Part shown: positions 20,214 to 28,714 of the stretch, in pieces
Layout of the letters: every line of letters starts with the position of its first letter
Position numbering within the stretch: position 1 is the first letter of the stretch
Source: Akkermansiaceae bacterium
Lineage (GTDB): Bacteria; Verrucomicrobiota; Verrucomicrobiia; Verrucomicrobiales; Akkermansiaceae
DNA: 32,629 bases
NCBI GenBank assembly: GCA_011524615.1
Contig: WTJZ01000112.1
Span: forward strand, 1 to 32,629
Direction: 5' to 3'
Notes under the pieces: generated by a model
Seen by the model: only the letters and a program-made list of their open reading frames with translations
Told to the model about the DNA's origin: nothing
Databases searched by the model: none
Program-made: the position numbers and the translations under genes

Positions 20214-22070
20214 ATGAGTGCTAGCACATCACACGATCATCACGATCATCACGAACCTAACTTCCTCCAGAAGTATGTTTTCTCTACTGACCATAAGACA
20301 ATTGGTATTCAGTACGGAGTGACGGCTCTTCTCTTCATCGCGCTTGGCTTCTATCTTATGATGGTCATGCGTTGGTCAATCGCTTACCCACATGAGCCAC
20401 TCCCAGAGTGGATGTCATGGGTCTTCACTGAAGAATGGCGTGGCCGTTGGCTCCAAGACGGTAAAGTCACGGGCGAAACTTATAACATGTTCGGTGCTAT
20501 GCACGGAACTATCATGGTCTTCCTCGGCGTTGTACCTCTCGGCTTCGGTGCCTTTGGTAACTACGTTATGCCGCTTCAGATCGGTGCACCAGATATGGCG
20601 TTCCCTAAACTCAACATGATGTCATTCTGGCTCTACTTCGTAGGTGGTGCGATGATGGTTGCATCATTCTTCCTTGAGTCAGGTGCTGCTAAATCAGGTT
20701 GGACGAACTACCCACCACTTGCACAGATTGCAGACTCTCAGTTTGTGAATCAGCTCTTCACAGGGCAGACGCAGTGGCTCCTCGGTATGGTATTCCTCAT
20801 CTCCTCATCACTTCTCGGTTCTGTGAACGTGATTGTGACAATGGTGAACCTCCGTGCTCCTGGTCTTACTTGGTTCCGTATGCCGTTCTTCTGTTGGGCG
20901 ATGCTTGTAATCGCATTCCTTCTCCTCCTAGCCTTCCCTCCTCTTGAGGTTGCGGCGATCATGCAGGTGATGGACCGACTTACTGGATCTAGTTTCTTCA
21001 TGCCATCAGGCCTCTATACTGCCTCTGCAGGTGCGCTCGATGTCTCAGGTGGTGGATCTCCACTACTCTATCAGCACCTCTTCTGGTTCCTCGGACACCC
21101 TGAGGTATACGTACTCCTCCTCCCTGCGATCGCATGTGTGGCTGAGATTATCCCAACAAACACGCGTAAGCCTCTCTGGGGATACAAGTCAATGGTATGG
21201 GGTGTAATGGTTCTCGGTTTCCTCTCATTCATCGTATGGGCTCACCACATGTACCTCACTGGTATGGGACCAATGGTGTCTAGCTTCTTCCAGGTGACTA
21301 CAGTATTGATTTCCGTACCATCGGTAATCCTTCTGACCTCACTCCTTATCTCACTTTGGGGTGGATCGATCCGATTTAACCAACCAATGATGTGGGCTGT
21401 AGCCTTCATCCCGATGTTTGGTATCGGTGGTCTTACCGGTCTTCCTCTCGCATTCAACCTTGCGGATCTTCACCTTCACGACACGTACTACGTGATTGGT
21501 CACTTCCACTACGTTGTTGCTCCAGGTATTCTCTTCGGTCTCTTTGCTGGTATCTATCACTGGTACCCTAAGGCGACAGGACGTCACATGAACAACTTCC
21601 TCGGCCACCTTCACTTCTGGCCATCACTCATCTTCATTAACCTCGTCTTCTTCCCGATGCTTATTCAGGGGATGGCTGGTTTCCACCGTCGTTGGTACAA
21701 TGGTGGTGATGCATACCTCGAGAAGGCTGCTGATGGCGTGAACGTGTTCGGTCTCACCGTTCTTGAGAAGATCGACCTCAACATCCTCATGTCGACGAGC
21801 GCATGGTTCCTCGCTGCTGCTCAGATTCCATTCATCGTGAACTTCTTCACGTCATGGAAGACAGGTAAGAAGGTCGAGAATGATAACCCATATGATGCGA
21901 CGACTCTTGAGTGGGCGACTCCTACGCCTCCAGGACATGGTAACTTCGAGACTCTTCCTGAAGTATACCGTGGACCATACGAGTACAGCCGTCCAGATCA
22001 TGACGAAGATTACTACCCACAATGGCATGAGCCAGCGGTAGCTAAGAAAGAAGAAACTGCGGACCTATAA
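20214..22070 (+). CDS. ctaD: aa3-type cytochrome c oxidase subunit I
   Basis: 'MFGAMHGTIMVF', 'GHPEVYVLLLPA', 'WAHHMYLTGM', 'HDTYYVIGHFHYV'; His-rich N-terminus SHDHHDHHEPNF. Confidence 0.96.
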   Translation: MSASTSHDHHDHHEPNFLQKYVFSTDHKTIGIQYGVTALLFIALGFYLMMVMRWSIAYPHEPLPEWMSWVFTEEWRGRWLQDGKVTGETYNMFGAMHGTIMVFLGVVPLGFGAFGNYVMPLQIGAPDMAFPKLNMMSFWLYFVGGAMMVASFFLESGAAKSGWTNYPPLAQIADSQFVNQLFTGQTQWLLGMVFLISSSLLGSVNVIVTMVNLRAPGLTWFRMPFFCWAMLVIAFLLLLAFPPLEVAAIMQVMDRLTGSSFFMPSGLYTASAGALDVSGGGSPLLYQHLFWFLGHPEVYVLLLPAIACVAEIIPTNTRKPLWGYKSMVWGVMVLGFLSFIVWAHHMYLTGMGPMVSSFFQVTTVLISVPSVILLTSLLISLWGGSIRFNQPMMWAVAFIPMFGIGGLTGLPLAFNLADLHLHDTYYVIGHFHYVVAPGILFGLFAGIYHWYPKATGRHMNNFLGHLHFWPSLIFINLVFFPMLIQGMAGFHRRWYNGGDAYLEKAADGVNVFGLTVLEKIDLNILMSTSAWFLAAAQIPFIVNFFTSWKTGKKVENDNPYDATTLEWATPTPPGHGNFETLPEVYRGPYEYSRPDHDEDYYPQWHEPAVAKKEETADL

Positions 22071-22099
22071 ACAGGAACAACGCTCAAAAATTTGATATT

Positions 22100-23806
22100 A
22101 TGAACGAAAAAATTCTGGACGAAATTCCCTACATCGTCAATCCCCGTAAGGATACAGGTCTTTTTAACTCAAAGATCGGTATCTGGCTCTTCCTCGCCTC
22201 AGAAGTGATGCTCTTTGGAGGTCTCTTCTCTGGTTACATCTTCCTCCGCGTTTACGCTGACTATCCATGGCCAGAGCGTGTTCTTCCGATCCTTCCAGGT
22301 CTCGTGAACACCTTCATCCTCATTGCTTCATCGGTAACGGTGGTATTCGCATGGGCGATGCTCAAGCTTGGTAAGTGGAACATGTTCCGCCTCTTCATGG
22401 GGATCACCATTGCTTGTGCAGCGATCTTCATGGGCTTCAAGGTGGTTGAGTATAAGGCTAAGTTTGAGCACCAAGGTGTTCGTCTTGCTGACTACACGAT
22501 CCTAGAGGGTCACTTACATGCTGCGGACGTTGATTCTCACGGCCACATTGTACATGATTCTCACGGACACGATGCTCACGGCGAAGGTCATGACGCTCAC
22601 AAAGGTCACGACGACCATGGTAATAAGGAAGCTACGACAGTTCACACATCTGTGAACAACATCATCTTTGATGCGAAGAAGCTTACCTTCGACCTTACTA
22701 AGGTTGATGAAAAGTACCTCGAGACAATCCTTGAGCAAGCGGCAACGCATGATGCAAAAGTAACGTTCTCGAAGGATGTCTTCTCTCAATCTGAGCCAGG
22801 TGTGAAGCCTGTTAAGATCATCTCAGCTGGTGATGAACTCTCATACGAGAAGCTCATCGCTGCTAAGGAAGCATTCGTAGCGGCTCGTACGCACAACGCT
22901 GCAGAGCGTACAGCTGAACTTCGCCGCCTCTGGAAAGAGTCAAAAGCGGAGAACGAAGGTGTTGCTGGTTGGAAGCAAGCACAGGATATCGCTATCGATA
23001 CAGACAAGCTTGCACTCGTTCCTGCTAAGTCATCGATCTCAGCAACAGTTGAGCCACATATCTCATTTGTTTTTGCTCCGCAAAAGGTTAAGTCTTACAA
23101 TGCATCAAGCCTGACTCGTAAGGACGGAACAATGGTTGTCGGTAGCCTCCAGAAGTCTCCAATGGAGCTCGGAATCGACGCGGTTGATTTCACCTTCCTC
23201 GTTCAGCAAGCTGAAGAGATGGGAATCGACCCTGACGATGCGGTTGAGAAGGCATGGATCCTTTCGCACAGCCCTGCAGTGAAAGCGGCATGGGAGGAGC
23301 ACAAGAAGCATGTAGCTGCTATTGACGAAGCTTACTTCCAGGAAGCTCTCAAGAAGACTGATGGTGACGAAGAGAAGGCAAGAGAGATTGCTAATCACGT
23401 ACCAGAAGTTGAGAAGTACCGCATGACTTGGAAAGACCTTGTTCGTTATGGATCACATGGAGAGATCAATCTCCAGTGGTATGACGGATTCAAGGGTGCT
23501 AACCACAAGAATGAAGAGTGGGCAGCACACTTCCCAGACATCTCTATCCCTCGTGAGCAAATCGCGTTCGAGTCTAAGTTCACACCTAGATGGAACAACT
23601 ACTACGCGATCTACTTCACGATCACAGGACTCCACGGTCTTCACATCATTGGTGGTGCGATTGTACTAGGATACTACATGTTCTGCCCGAATATGTTCCG
23701 CAAGAACCCAACATGGCTCGCAAACCGTGTCGAGGTTGCTGGTCTCTTCTGGCACTTCGTTGACCTTGTTTGGATCTTCCTCTTCCCAATCCTTTACTTA
23801 ATGTAA
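22100..23806 (+). CDS. ctaE: Cytochrome c oxidase subunit III with ~370-aa hydrophilic His-rich insertion
   Basis: N-terminal 'KIGIWLFLASEVMLFGGLFSGYIFLR' and C-terminal 'NNYYAIYFTITGLHGLHIIGGAIVLGYYMF...VAGLFWHFVDLVWIFLFPILYL' are canonical COX III. They are separated by a long insertion after 'FMGFKVVEYKAKFEHQG'. Confidence 0.93.
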   Translation: MNEKILDEIPYIVNPRKDTGLFNSKIGIWLFLASEVMLFGGLFSGYIFLRVYADYPWPERVLPILPGLVNTFILIASSVTVVFAWAMLKLGKWNMFRLFMGITIACAAIFMGFKVVEYKAKFEHQGVRLADYTILEGHLHAADVDSHGHIVHDSHGHDAHGEGHDAHKGHDDHGNKEATTVHTSVNNIIFDAKKLTFDLTKVDEKYLETILEQAATHDAKVTFSKDVFSQSEPGVKPVKIISAGDELSYEKLIAAKEAFVAARTHNAAERTAELRRLWKESKAENEGVAGWKQAQDIAIDTDKLALVPAKSSISATVEPHISFVFAPQKVKSYNASSLTRKDGTMVVGSLQKSPMELGIDAVDFTFLVQQAEEMGIDPDDAVEKAWILSHSPAVKAAWEEHKKHVAAIDEAYFQEALKKTDGDEEKAREIANHVPEVEKYRMTWKDLVRYGSHGEINLQWYDGFKGANHKNEEWAAHFPDISIPREQIAFESKFTPRWNNYYAIYFTITGLHGLHIIGGAIVLGYYMFCPNMFRKNPTWLANRVEVAGLFWHFVDLVWIFLFPILYLM

Positions 23807-23841
23807 TTAACCCTGTTCAATCCTAACCAAAATTTAAAATT

Positions 23842-24189
23842 ATGGCAGCAGACTCACCAGAAGCTCTTAAAAAGCAACTTAAGCTCTATGCGGCAATCGG
23901 CGGATGTTTATTCATCGGAACGATTCTCACTGTAGCAGTAGCGGTTGTACCAGCTCTCGACTTCGGCGATCGTGGATTCTCACAAGGCGACCTTGTGATT
24001 GGTCTCCTCATCGCGTCCGTCAAGGCATCGCTCGTGATGTACATCTTCATGCACCTTAATCACGAGAAGAAGCTCATCTACCTTATCTATGGTATGTCAG
24101 GTTTCTTCGCGATTTGTCTCTACTTCCTCACCAAGCTCTCATTCATCGATCCTATCAAGTACGTAGGGTTCTTTACAGGCGGCGAATAA
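23842..24189 (+). CDS. Cytochrome c oxidase subunit IV (prokaryotic, CtaF/CoxD-like)
   Basis: 3 TM small protein with 'ASVKASLVMYIFMHLNHEKKLIYLIY' typical of prokaryotic COX IV. Confidence 0.85.
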   Translation: MAADSPEALKKQLKLYAAIGGCLFIGTILTVAVAVVPALDFGDRGFSQGDLVIGLLIASVKASLVMYIFMHLNHEKKLIYLIYGMSGFFAICLYFLTKLSFIDPIKYVGFFTGGE

Positions 24190-24208
24190 AGCTTATATTG
24201 TTGATATT

Positions 24209-24412
24209 ATGTCACTCCGTACCTTCCACATCATTTTCGTTATCATTACGACTCTGCTCTGCATCTTCGTAGCGGTTTGGGCCTTTGTCCTTGCACCACC
24301 TACTTTAGCAGATTCAGCGAGTAAGCTAGGGATAGCAGGAATCGTGGGGGCTCTCATTATGCCGGCGTACGGGGTGTACTTTTACAATAAGATTAAGAAG
24401 ATCTCACTCTAA
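24209..24412 (+). CDS. 67-aa two-TM protein of unknown function in oxidase operon
   Basis: Collinear ORF with two hydrophobic segments; ends immediately before the next ORF. Confidence 0.7.
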   Translation: MSLRTFHIIFVIITTLLCIFVAVWAFVLAPPTLADSASKLGIAGIVGALIMPAYGVYFYNKIKKISL

Positions 24413-24418
24413 TTGACC

Positions 24419-24619
24419 ATGATGACGATACTAGGATGCCAGGCATGTATTGAGGCCTTTAAGTCTGCAGGCGGTAACGCTGCAGGATGGGCTATCTTTA
24501 CCATGTTAGTCGTAGTAGCCTTCATGATGGTCACTGTTGGAGTAACGATGGCTCGCCTAGGCAAGCGCCAAAAGGAAGCTATGCCAAGCAAGTACAAGGA
24601 TCCTCTTAACGACAAATAA
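24419..24619 (+). CDS. Small single-TM protein with CQAC motif, unknown function
   Basis: ORF 24413..24619 (TTG in ORF track; in-frame ATGs at 24419/24422); collinear with the operon; 'MTILGCQACIEAFKSAGGNAAGWAIFTMLVVVAFMMVTVGV'. Confidence 0.65.
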   Translation: MMTILGCQACIEAFKSAGGNAAGWAIFTMLVVVAFMMVTVGVTMARLGKRQKEAMPSKYKDPLNDK

Positions 24620-24641
24620 CTCTCTTTCTCAAACTTTTCAT

Positions 24642-25433
24642 ATGACGACTCCCACAAAACTCTTCGGAATTCCAGAAAGCTTCTCCGAGCATGGAGGTCA
24701 GGTTGACCTCATGATTGACGTAGTACACTACTTCATGTTTGCTCTCTTCATTGGTTGGACAATCTTCTTCTTCATCTGTCTCTTCAAATTCCGCAAGAGC
24801 AACAACAAGAAGGCTTCTTACCATGGTGTTACGAACCACGTATCCACGCACCTTGAGATCGGTGTTGTGATCATCGAGGCTGTACTCCTTCTCGGTCTTG
24901 CTCTTCCTCTCTGGAAGGAAAGAACGGACAAATTCGACGAAGTACAGGCTCAAGACCCAGTACGTGCTCGTGTAATCGGTTATCAGTTCGCATGGAACTA
25001 CCACTACCCAGGTGCAGATGGTAAGTTCGGTCGTATTGACCGCCGTCTCGTAGCGAACGTAGGTGATCCATGTATTGACCCTAACGACCCTAACGGATGG
25101 GATGACTACACTAGTTCAGTACTGAAGCTTCCTGTAGACCGTCCAGCGATCCTTTCGATCACATCAACAGACGTTATCCATAACTACTCCATCGTTCCTA
25201 TGCGTATACAGCAGGATGCGATGCCAGGTAAGGACATCCCAATGTGGTTCAAGCCGATCAAGAAAATGGAGACGTTCGTCGTATGTGGACAGCTCTGTGG
25301 TGAAGGTCACGCGAACATGTCAGGTGTGATGGAAGTCATCTCACAGTCGAAGTTCGACAAGTGGGCTGAAGGCCAATCCAAGGAGTCTCTAGAGAAAAGC
25401 AAAGCAGCTCAAAAGACTGTTGCGTCTCTCTAA
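24642..25433 (+). CDS. ctaC: Cytochrome c oxidase subunit II (CuA domain, no fused heme c)
   Basis: Two N-terminal TMs; 'DVIHNYSIVPMRIQQDAMPG' and CuA motif 'CGQLCGEGHANMSG'. Confidence 0.94.
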   Translation: MTTPTKLFGIPESFSEHGGQVDLMIDVVHYFMFALFIGWTIFFFICLFKFRKSNNKKASYHGVTNHVSTHLEIGVVIIEAVLLLGLALPLWKERTDKFDEVQAQDPVRARVIGYQFAWNYHYPGADGKFGRIDRRLVANVGDPCIDPNDPNGWDDYTSSVLKLPVDRPAILSITSTDVIHNYSIVPMRIQQDAMPGKDIPMWFKPIKKMETFVVCGQLCGEGHANMSGVMEVISQSKFDKWAEGQSKESLEKSKAAQKTVASL

Positions 25434-25464
25434 GCTAACTCTCTGTCACTAAGACAACGAATTA

Positions 25465-25490
25465 AATCCCAGCTACGGCTGGGATTTTTT
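25465..25490 (+). terminator. Rho-independent terminator closing the respiratory operon
   Basis: AATCCCAGC-TACG-GCTGGGATT followed by a T run; C(UACG)G tetraloop; 31 bp after the ctaC stop. Confidence 0.92.
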
Positions 25491-25596
25491 GTATTCAGAG
25501 GACTGCATTACATCCGCCTGCTCGTATCTAATTTTTGGCTTAAATGGTATTAGCGGTCACCTGACATAACCGCTAAGGTTCCAAGGCGTTGAACGC

Positions 25597-26118
25597 CTAC
25601 TTCTGAATAGCCGCCATAATATCAGCAGCTTGTTGGCTCGTGGATGCCTTGAGGTCTCTCCAGGTGAGAGTCCCTGATTTAAAGAGGTAAGCCTGACGCT
25701 TGGCGAGTCCTACAACTGGGAACTGAGGAACTCCAAAGGCATGGATTACTTTGTTCTCTTCATCGGCGAGGAGAGTGAAGGGGAGCTTATACTTCTCTTG
25801 GAAGGCCTTCTGCTCCTCGACACTGTTGTGAGAGACTCCAATAACGGTTACTCCTTTGTCCGTGAGTTCGGCAAAGCTGTCACGAAGGGAGCACGCCTGT
25901 TTAGTACAGCCAGGGGTGTCAGCCTTCGGATAGAAGTAGACCAGTAACCACGGCTCATTCTGGTAATCTGCGAGTGAGATGATGGATCCTGTTTGGTCCG
26001 CTACAGATACAGATGGTAATGAGGCACCTAGGCTCAGTGGTTCTGCGATGGCTGATGCGCATAAGGAACCTGACGCTATGAGGGAGAATAACTTACAAAG
26101 CATAGCAAAATGTGGCAC
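25597..26118 (-). CDS. Peroxiredoxin (BCP/AhpC-TSA family) with predicted signal peptide
   Basis: 'YFYPKADTPGCTKQACSLRDSFAEL' peroxiredoxin motif; N-terminal 'LFSLIASGSLCASAIAEP' export signal. Confidence 0.9.
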   Translation of the reverse strand: MPHFAMLCKLFSLIASGSLCASAIAEPLSLGASLPSVSVADQTGSIISLADYQNEPWLLVYFYPKADTPGCTKQACSLRDSFAELTDKGVTVIGVSHNSVEEQKAFQEKYKLPFTLLADEENKVIHAFGVPQFPVVGLAKRQAYLFKSGTLTWRDLKASTSQQAADIMAAIQK

Positions 26119-26726
26119 GGATCATGTCAGATGCAAATGGTTTTGCGCTCATGACTGATCAAGGCTATAGCAAAGGGGTGAATGAGGCCGAAACGACGGA
26201 AGCGATTCTTCTGAGGACATATGAATTCAGTGAGACGAGTCTCATTGTCCATTGGTTCAGCAGAGACTATGGCCTGATCAAGACTGTGATTAAGGGGGCT
26301 ACAGGTCCTAGAAGCCGCTACAAGGGCATGCTTGAGGCCTTCACGGTCGCAGATGTCTCCTTCCAACCGCCTCGTGGAGATTCTGACTTATCTAAACTCA
26401 TTGATCTTGAGCTCGTTAGGCAATACTCCGGTTTAGGAAGCTCGTATCATCGCCTCTTAGTGGCCTCATATCTCGGCGCTCTAGTAGGGCACTGGTTAGA
26501 GGGTGCGCAGGAGGAGAGGGGAATCTACGACCTACTGGGGCGTGCACTGGGATATGTGAATGAGAAGACGATCGAGTGGAAGGCTGTGACCTACTTCGAA
26601 AAACAACTCGCGAGTGAGTTGGGCTACGGTACGAATCAGGCTGTCTTACAGCAATCAGCGAGCGCCAAACTAACTCAGTTGAGAATCAAAGTTAGAGAGT
26701 CTATTGCTCAAAAGTCTGGGAGATGA
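26112..26726 (+). CDS. recO: DNA repair protein RecO
   Basis: 'ETTEAILLRTYEFSETSLIVHWFSRDYGLIKTVIKGATGPRSRYKGMLEAFTVADVSF' RecO OB-fold N-domain. The true start is probably a downstream ATG (26124 or 26151). Confidence 0.85.
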   Translation: MARIMSDANGFALMTDQGYSKGVNEAETTEAILLRTYEFSETSLIVHWFSRDYGLIKTVIKGATGPRSRYKGMLEAFTVADVSFQPPRGDSDLSKLIDLELVRQYSGLGSSYHRLLVASYLGALVGHWLEGAQEERGIYDLLGRALGYVNEKTIEWKAVTYFEKQLASELGYGTNQAVLQQSASAKLTQLRIKVRESIAQKSGR

Positions 26727-26871
26727 ACTCTACTAGAAAGGGCGGAGAGTTGAAAGGGATAAAGGGGGGCGCATTCCTGAGGTTACGCTTTGAGGATAGC
26801 TATCTTGAAACTGTAGGAAGAGCCTTTAATCTTACAAAGTCTATTCAGCAGCTCTGTAAGAGCGTCAGATA

Positions 26872-26935
26872 CCAGCCCAGCCTGTAGTGCCCGCAGGTGT
26901 TGCACAATGTGTAACCCTTGGGCACGGAGGGCTGG
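26872..26935. other. Nested three-helix inverted-repeat structure in intergenic DNA (possible structured RNA or palindromic repeat)
   Basis: CCAGCCC (26872-26878)/GGGCTGG (26929-26935); GTGCCC (26887-26892)/GGGCAC (26920-26925); GTTGCAC (26899-26905)/GTGTAAC (26909-26915). Confidence 0.5.
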
Positions 26936-27165
26936 GGCAGGCGCGCCCCCTTATGATGCAACGTCAAGTGGATCACAGTACCCGCAAGACTTCATTAAGG
27001 CGCAGCCCCCCTTCCGCGACCACATTCAAGGAGAGGCACTCAAAGGTGTCAAAATAGCCCATAGATGACCTTTCTTACCCATGAGCGGATCAAGGGTGCA
27101 TTATGCTTTATATGAGCTTTTATGAGCCTTCTAGATAGTGAAGGCTCCGCTAGTCAGTAAGCGAT

Positions 27166-27699
27166 CTATTCGAACTCGAACTGGGCGATCTTTTTAGCTG
27201 CTTTTTTGGCTTCTTTTGCGCGCTTAGCCGCTTCTTCATCGGTATCGTCCTTACGCGGGATCTTAGAATCGATGAGAATGAGATCCTTCTCTGTGATTCC
27301 GTCCCATATGATGAGTTTGCCATCCTTAATCGGTTGATCGATCATCTGCGCTTCCCCTACAGTACCGTTAACGATGCTGACGAGGTACTGGCCTTGGTGC
27401 TGAGAGGTCTCGAAGAAGAGGCGCTTCTTATACTGATCATTGAGGTAAAATACGGCTCCATACCCTTTTCCATTATCGGCAGGAAAGGGCTTATAACTCT
27501 CGAAGTTTGAGGTCGCGAAGGCTGGCATCTTACGCATGTATAATGGCTTCCCCTTATGTTGATAGGTGAAGATCATGTTCTGCGATTCTCCTGGTTGGGT
27601 CTGATGGTGAAAGGTGATGCGAGGCTCTGGAGTGTTAAGACTGCACGACGAGAGGAGCACTGCCATGAAGCAGAGGGGGAGAAGGAGGAGTGTGTTCAC
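27166..27699 (-). CDS. Putative lipoprotein of unknown function
   Basis: Signal peptide with lipobox 'MAVLLSSC'; Lys/Ala-rich C-terminus. Confidence 0.65.
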   Translation of the reverse strand: MNTLLLLPLCFMAVLLSSCSLNTPEPRITFHHQTQPGESQNMIFTYQHKGKPLYMRKMPAFATSNFESYKPFPADNGKGYGAVFYLNDQYKKRLFFETSQHQGQYLVSIVNGTVGEAQMIDQPIKDGKLIIWDGITEKDLILIDSKIPRKDDTDEEAAKRAKEAKKAAKKIAQFEFE

Positions 27700-27704
27700 T
27701 TCTC

Positions 27705-27745
27705 TATAAAAAAGAACCCAAGGCGCAGATGCAACCTTGGGTTTC
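27705..27745 (-). terminator. Rho-independent terminator downstream of transaldolase
   Basis: Inverted repeat AACCCAAGG (27715-27723)/CCTTGGGTT (27735-27743); on the minus strand followed by TCTTTTTTATA. Confidence 0.85.
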
Positions 27746-27772
27746 TAAAAATATTAGTTCAGGGAACTAGAA

Positions 27773-28714
27773 TTAGCCCATGAGCTCTGTGATGAGGTTC
27801 TCAAGCTTAACGATGTCAGCTGAGAATGCACGGATACCTTGAGCTGTTTTCTCTGTAGCCATTGCGTCCTCGTTGTAGAGGAAACGGAATTCTGCTTCGT
27901 TGAGAGAGATCTTTTCGAGGTCTGATGCAGCAGCTGCTTCAGGAGTAAGTTTTACTTCGATTTCTTCCTCTGACGCCGCAAGTTCTGCGAGAAGGTTTGG
28001 TGAGATCGTAAGAAGGTCTGATCCAGCAAGTTCTGTGATCTGTCCTTTGTTACGGAATGATGCACCCATTACTTCTGTGTTGTATCCAAACTTCTTGTAG
28101 TAGTTGTAGATCTTAGTAACAGATTGTACACCTGGGTCTTCTGCACCTACGTACTCTGTTCCTGTTTGTGCCTTGTACCAGTCATAGATACGGCCAACGA
28201 ATGGTGAGATGAGTTGTACGCCTGCTTCTGCACATGCTACTGCTTGTGCGAATGAGAAGAGGAGAGTGAGGTTACAGCGGATACCTTCTTTCTCGAGTTC
28301 TTCTGCAGCCTTGATCCCTTCCCATGTAGAAGCGATCTTGATGAGTACACGGCTCTTGTCGATTCCTTCAGCAGCGTATGCTTCGATGAGCTCTTTTGCT
28401 TTTGATACTGTACCAGCTGTGTCGAATGAGAGACGAGCGTCAACTTCTGTTGAAACACGACCTGGAACGATCTTGAGGATTTCTAGACCGAAGAGGATGA
28501 GGATACGGTCAAGTACTGCTTCCATACCTTCAGACTTCTTCTCAGCAACAGCTTGCTCTACAAGGTGCTTGTACTCAGGCATCTCAGCTGCCTTGAGGAT
28601 AAGTGATGGGTTGGTGGTCGCGTCTTGTGGGGTGAATTCTTTGATCGCGCCAAAGTCACCTGTATCTGCTACTACTGTTGTAAACTTCTTGAGTTGGTCG
28701 AGTTGGTTGCTCAT
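27773..28714 (-). CDS. tal: Transaldolase
   Basis: '[32 protein letters not shown]', '[60 protein letters not shown]'. Confidence 0.96.
   Translation of the reverse strand: MSNQLDQLKKFTTVVADTGDFGAIKEFTPQDATTNPSLILKAAEMPEYKHLVEQAVAEKKSEGMEAVLDRILILFGLEILKIVPGRVSTEVDARLSFDTAGTVSKAKELIEAYAAEGIDKSRVLIKIASTWEGIKAAEELEKEGIRCNLTLLFSFAQAVACAEAGVQLISPFVGRIYDWYKAQTGTEYVGAEDPGVQSVTKIYNYYKKFGYNTEVMGASFRNKGQITELAGSDLLTISPNLLAELAASEEEIEVKLTPEAAAASDLEKISLNEAEFRFLYNEDAMATEKTAQGIRAFSADIVKLENLITELMG

Noticed and set aside
22513-22620. His-rich repeat in COX III considered as a tandem-repeat or assembly artefact
   Set aside because: Reading frame is maintained on both sides and codons vary between repeats; it is not a perfect nucleotide repeat.
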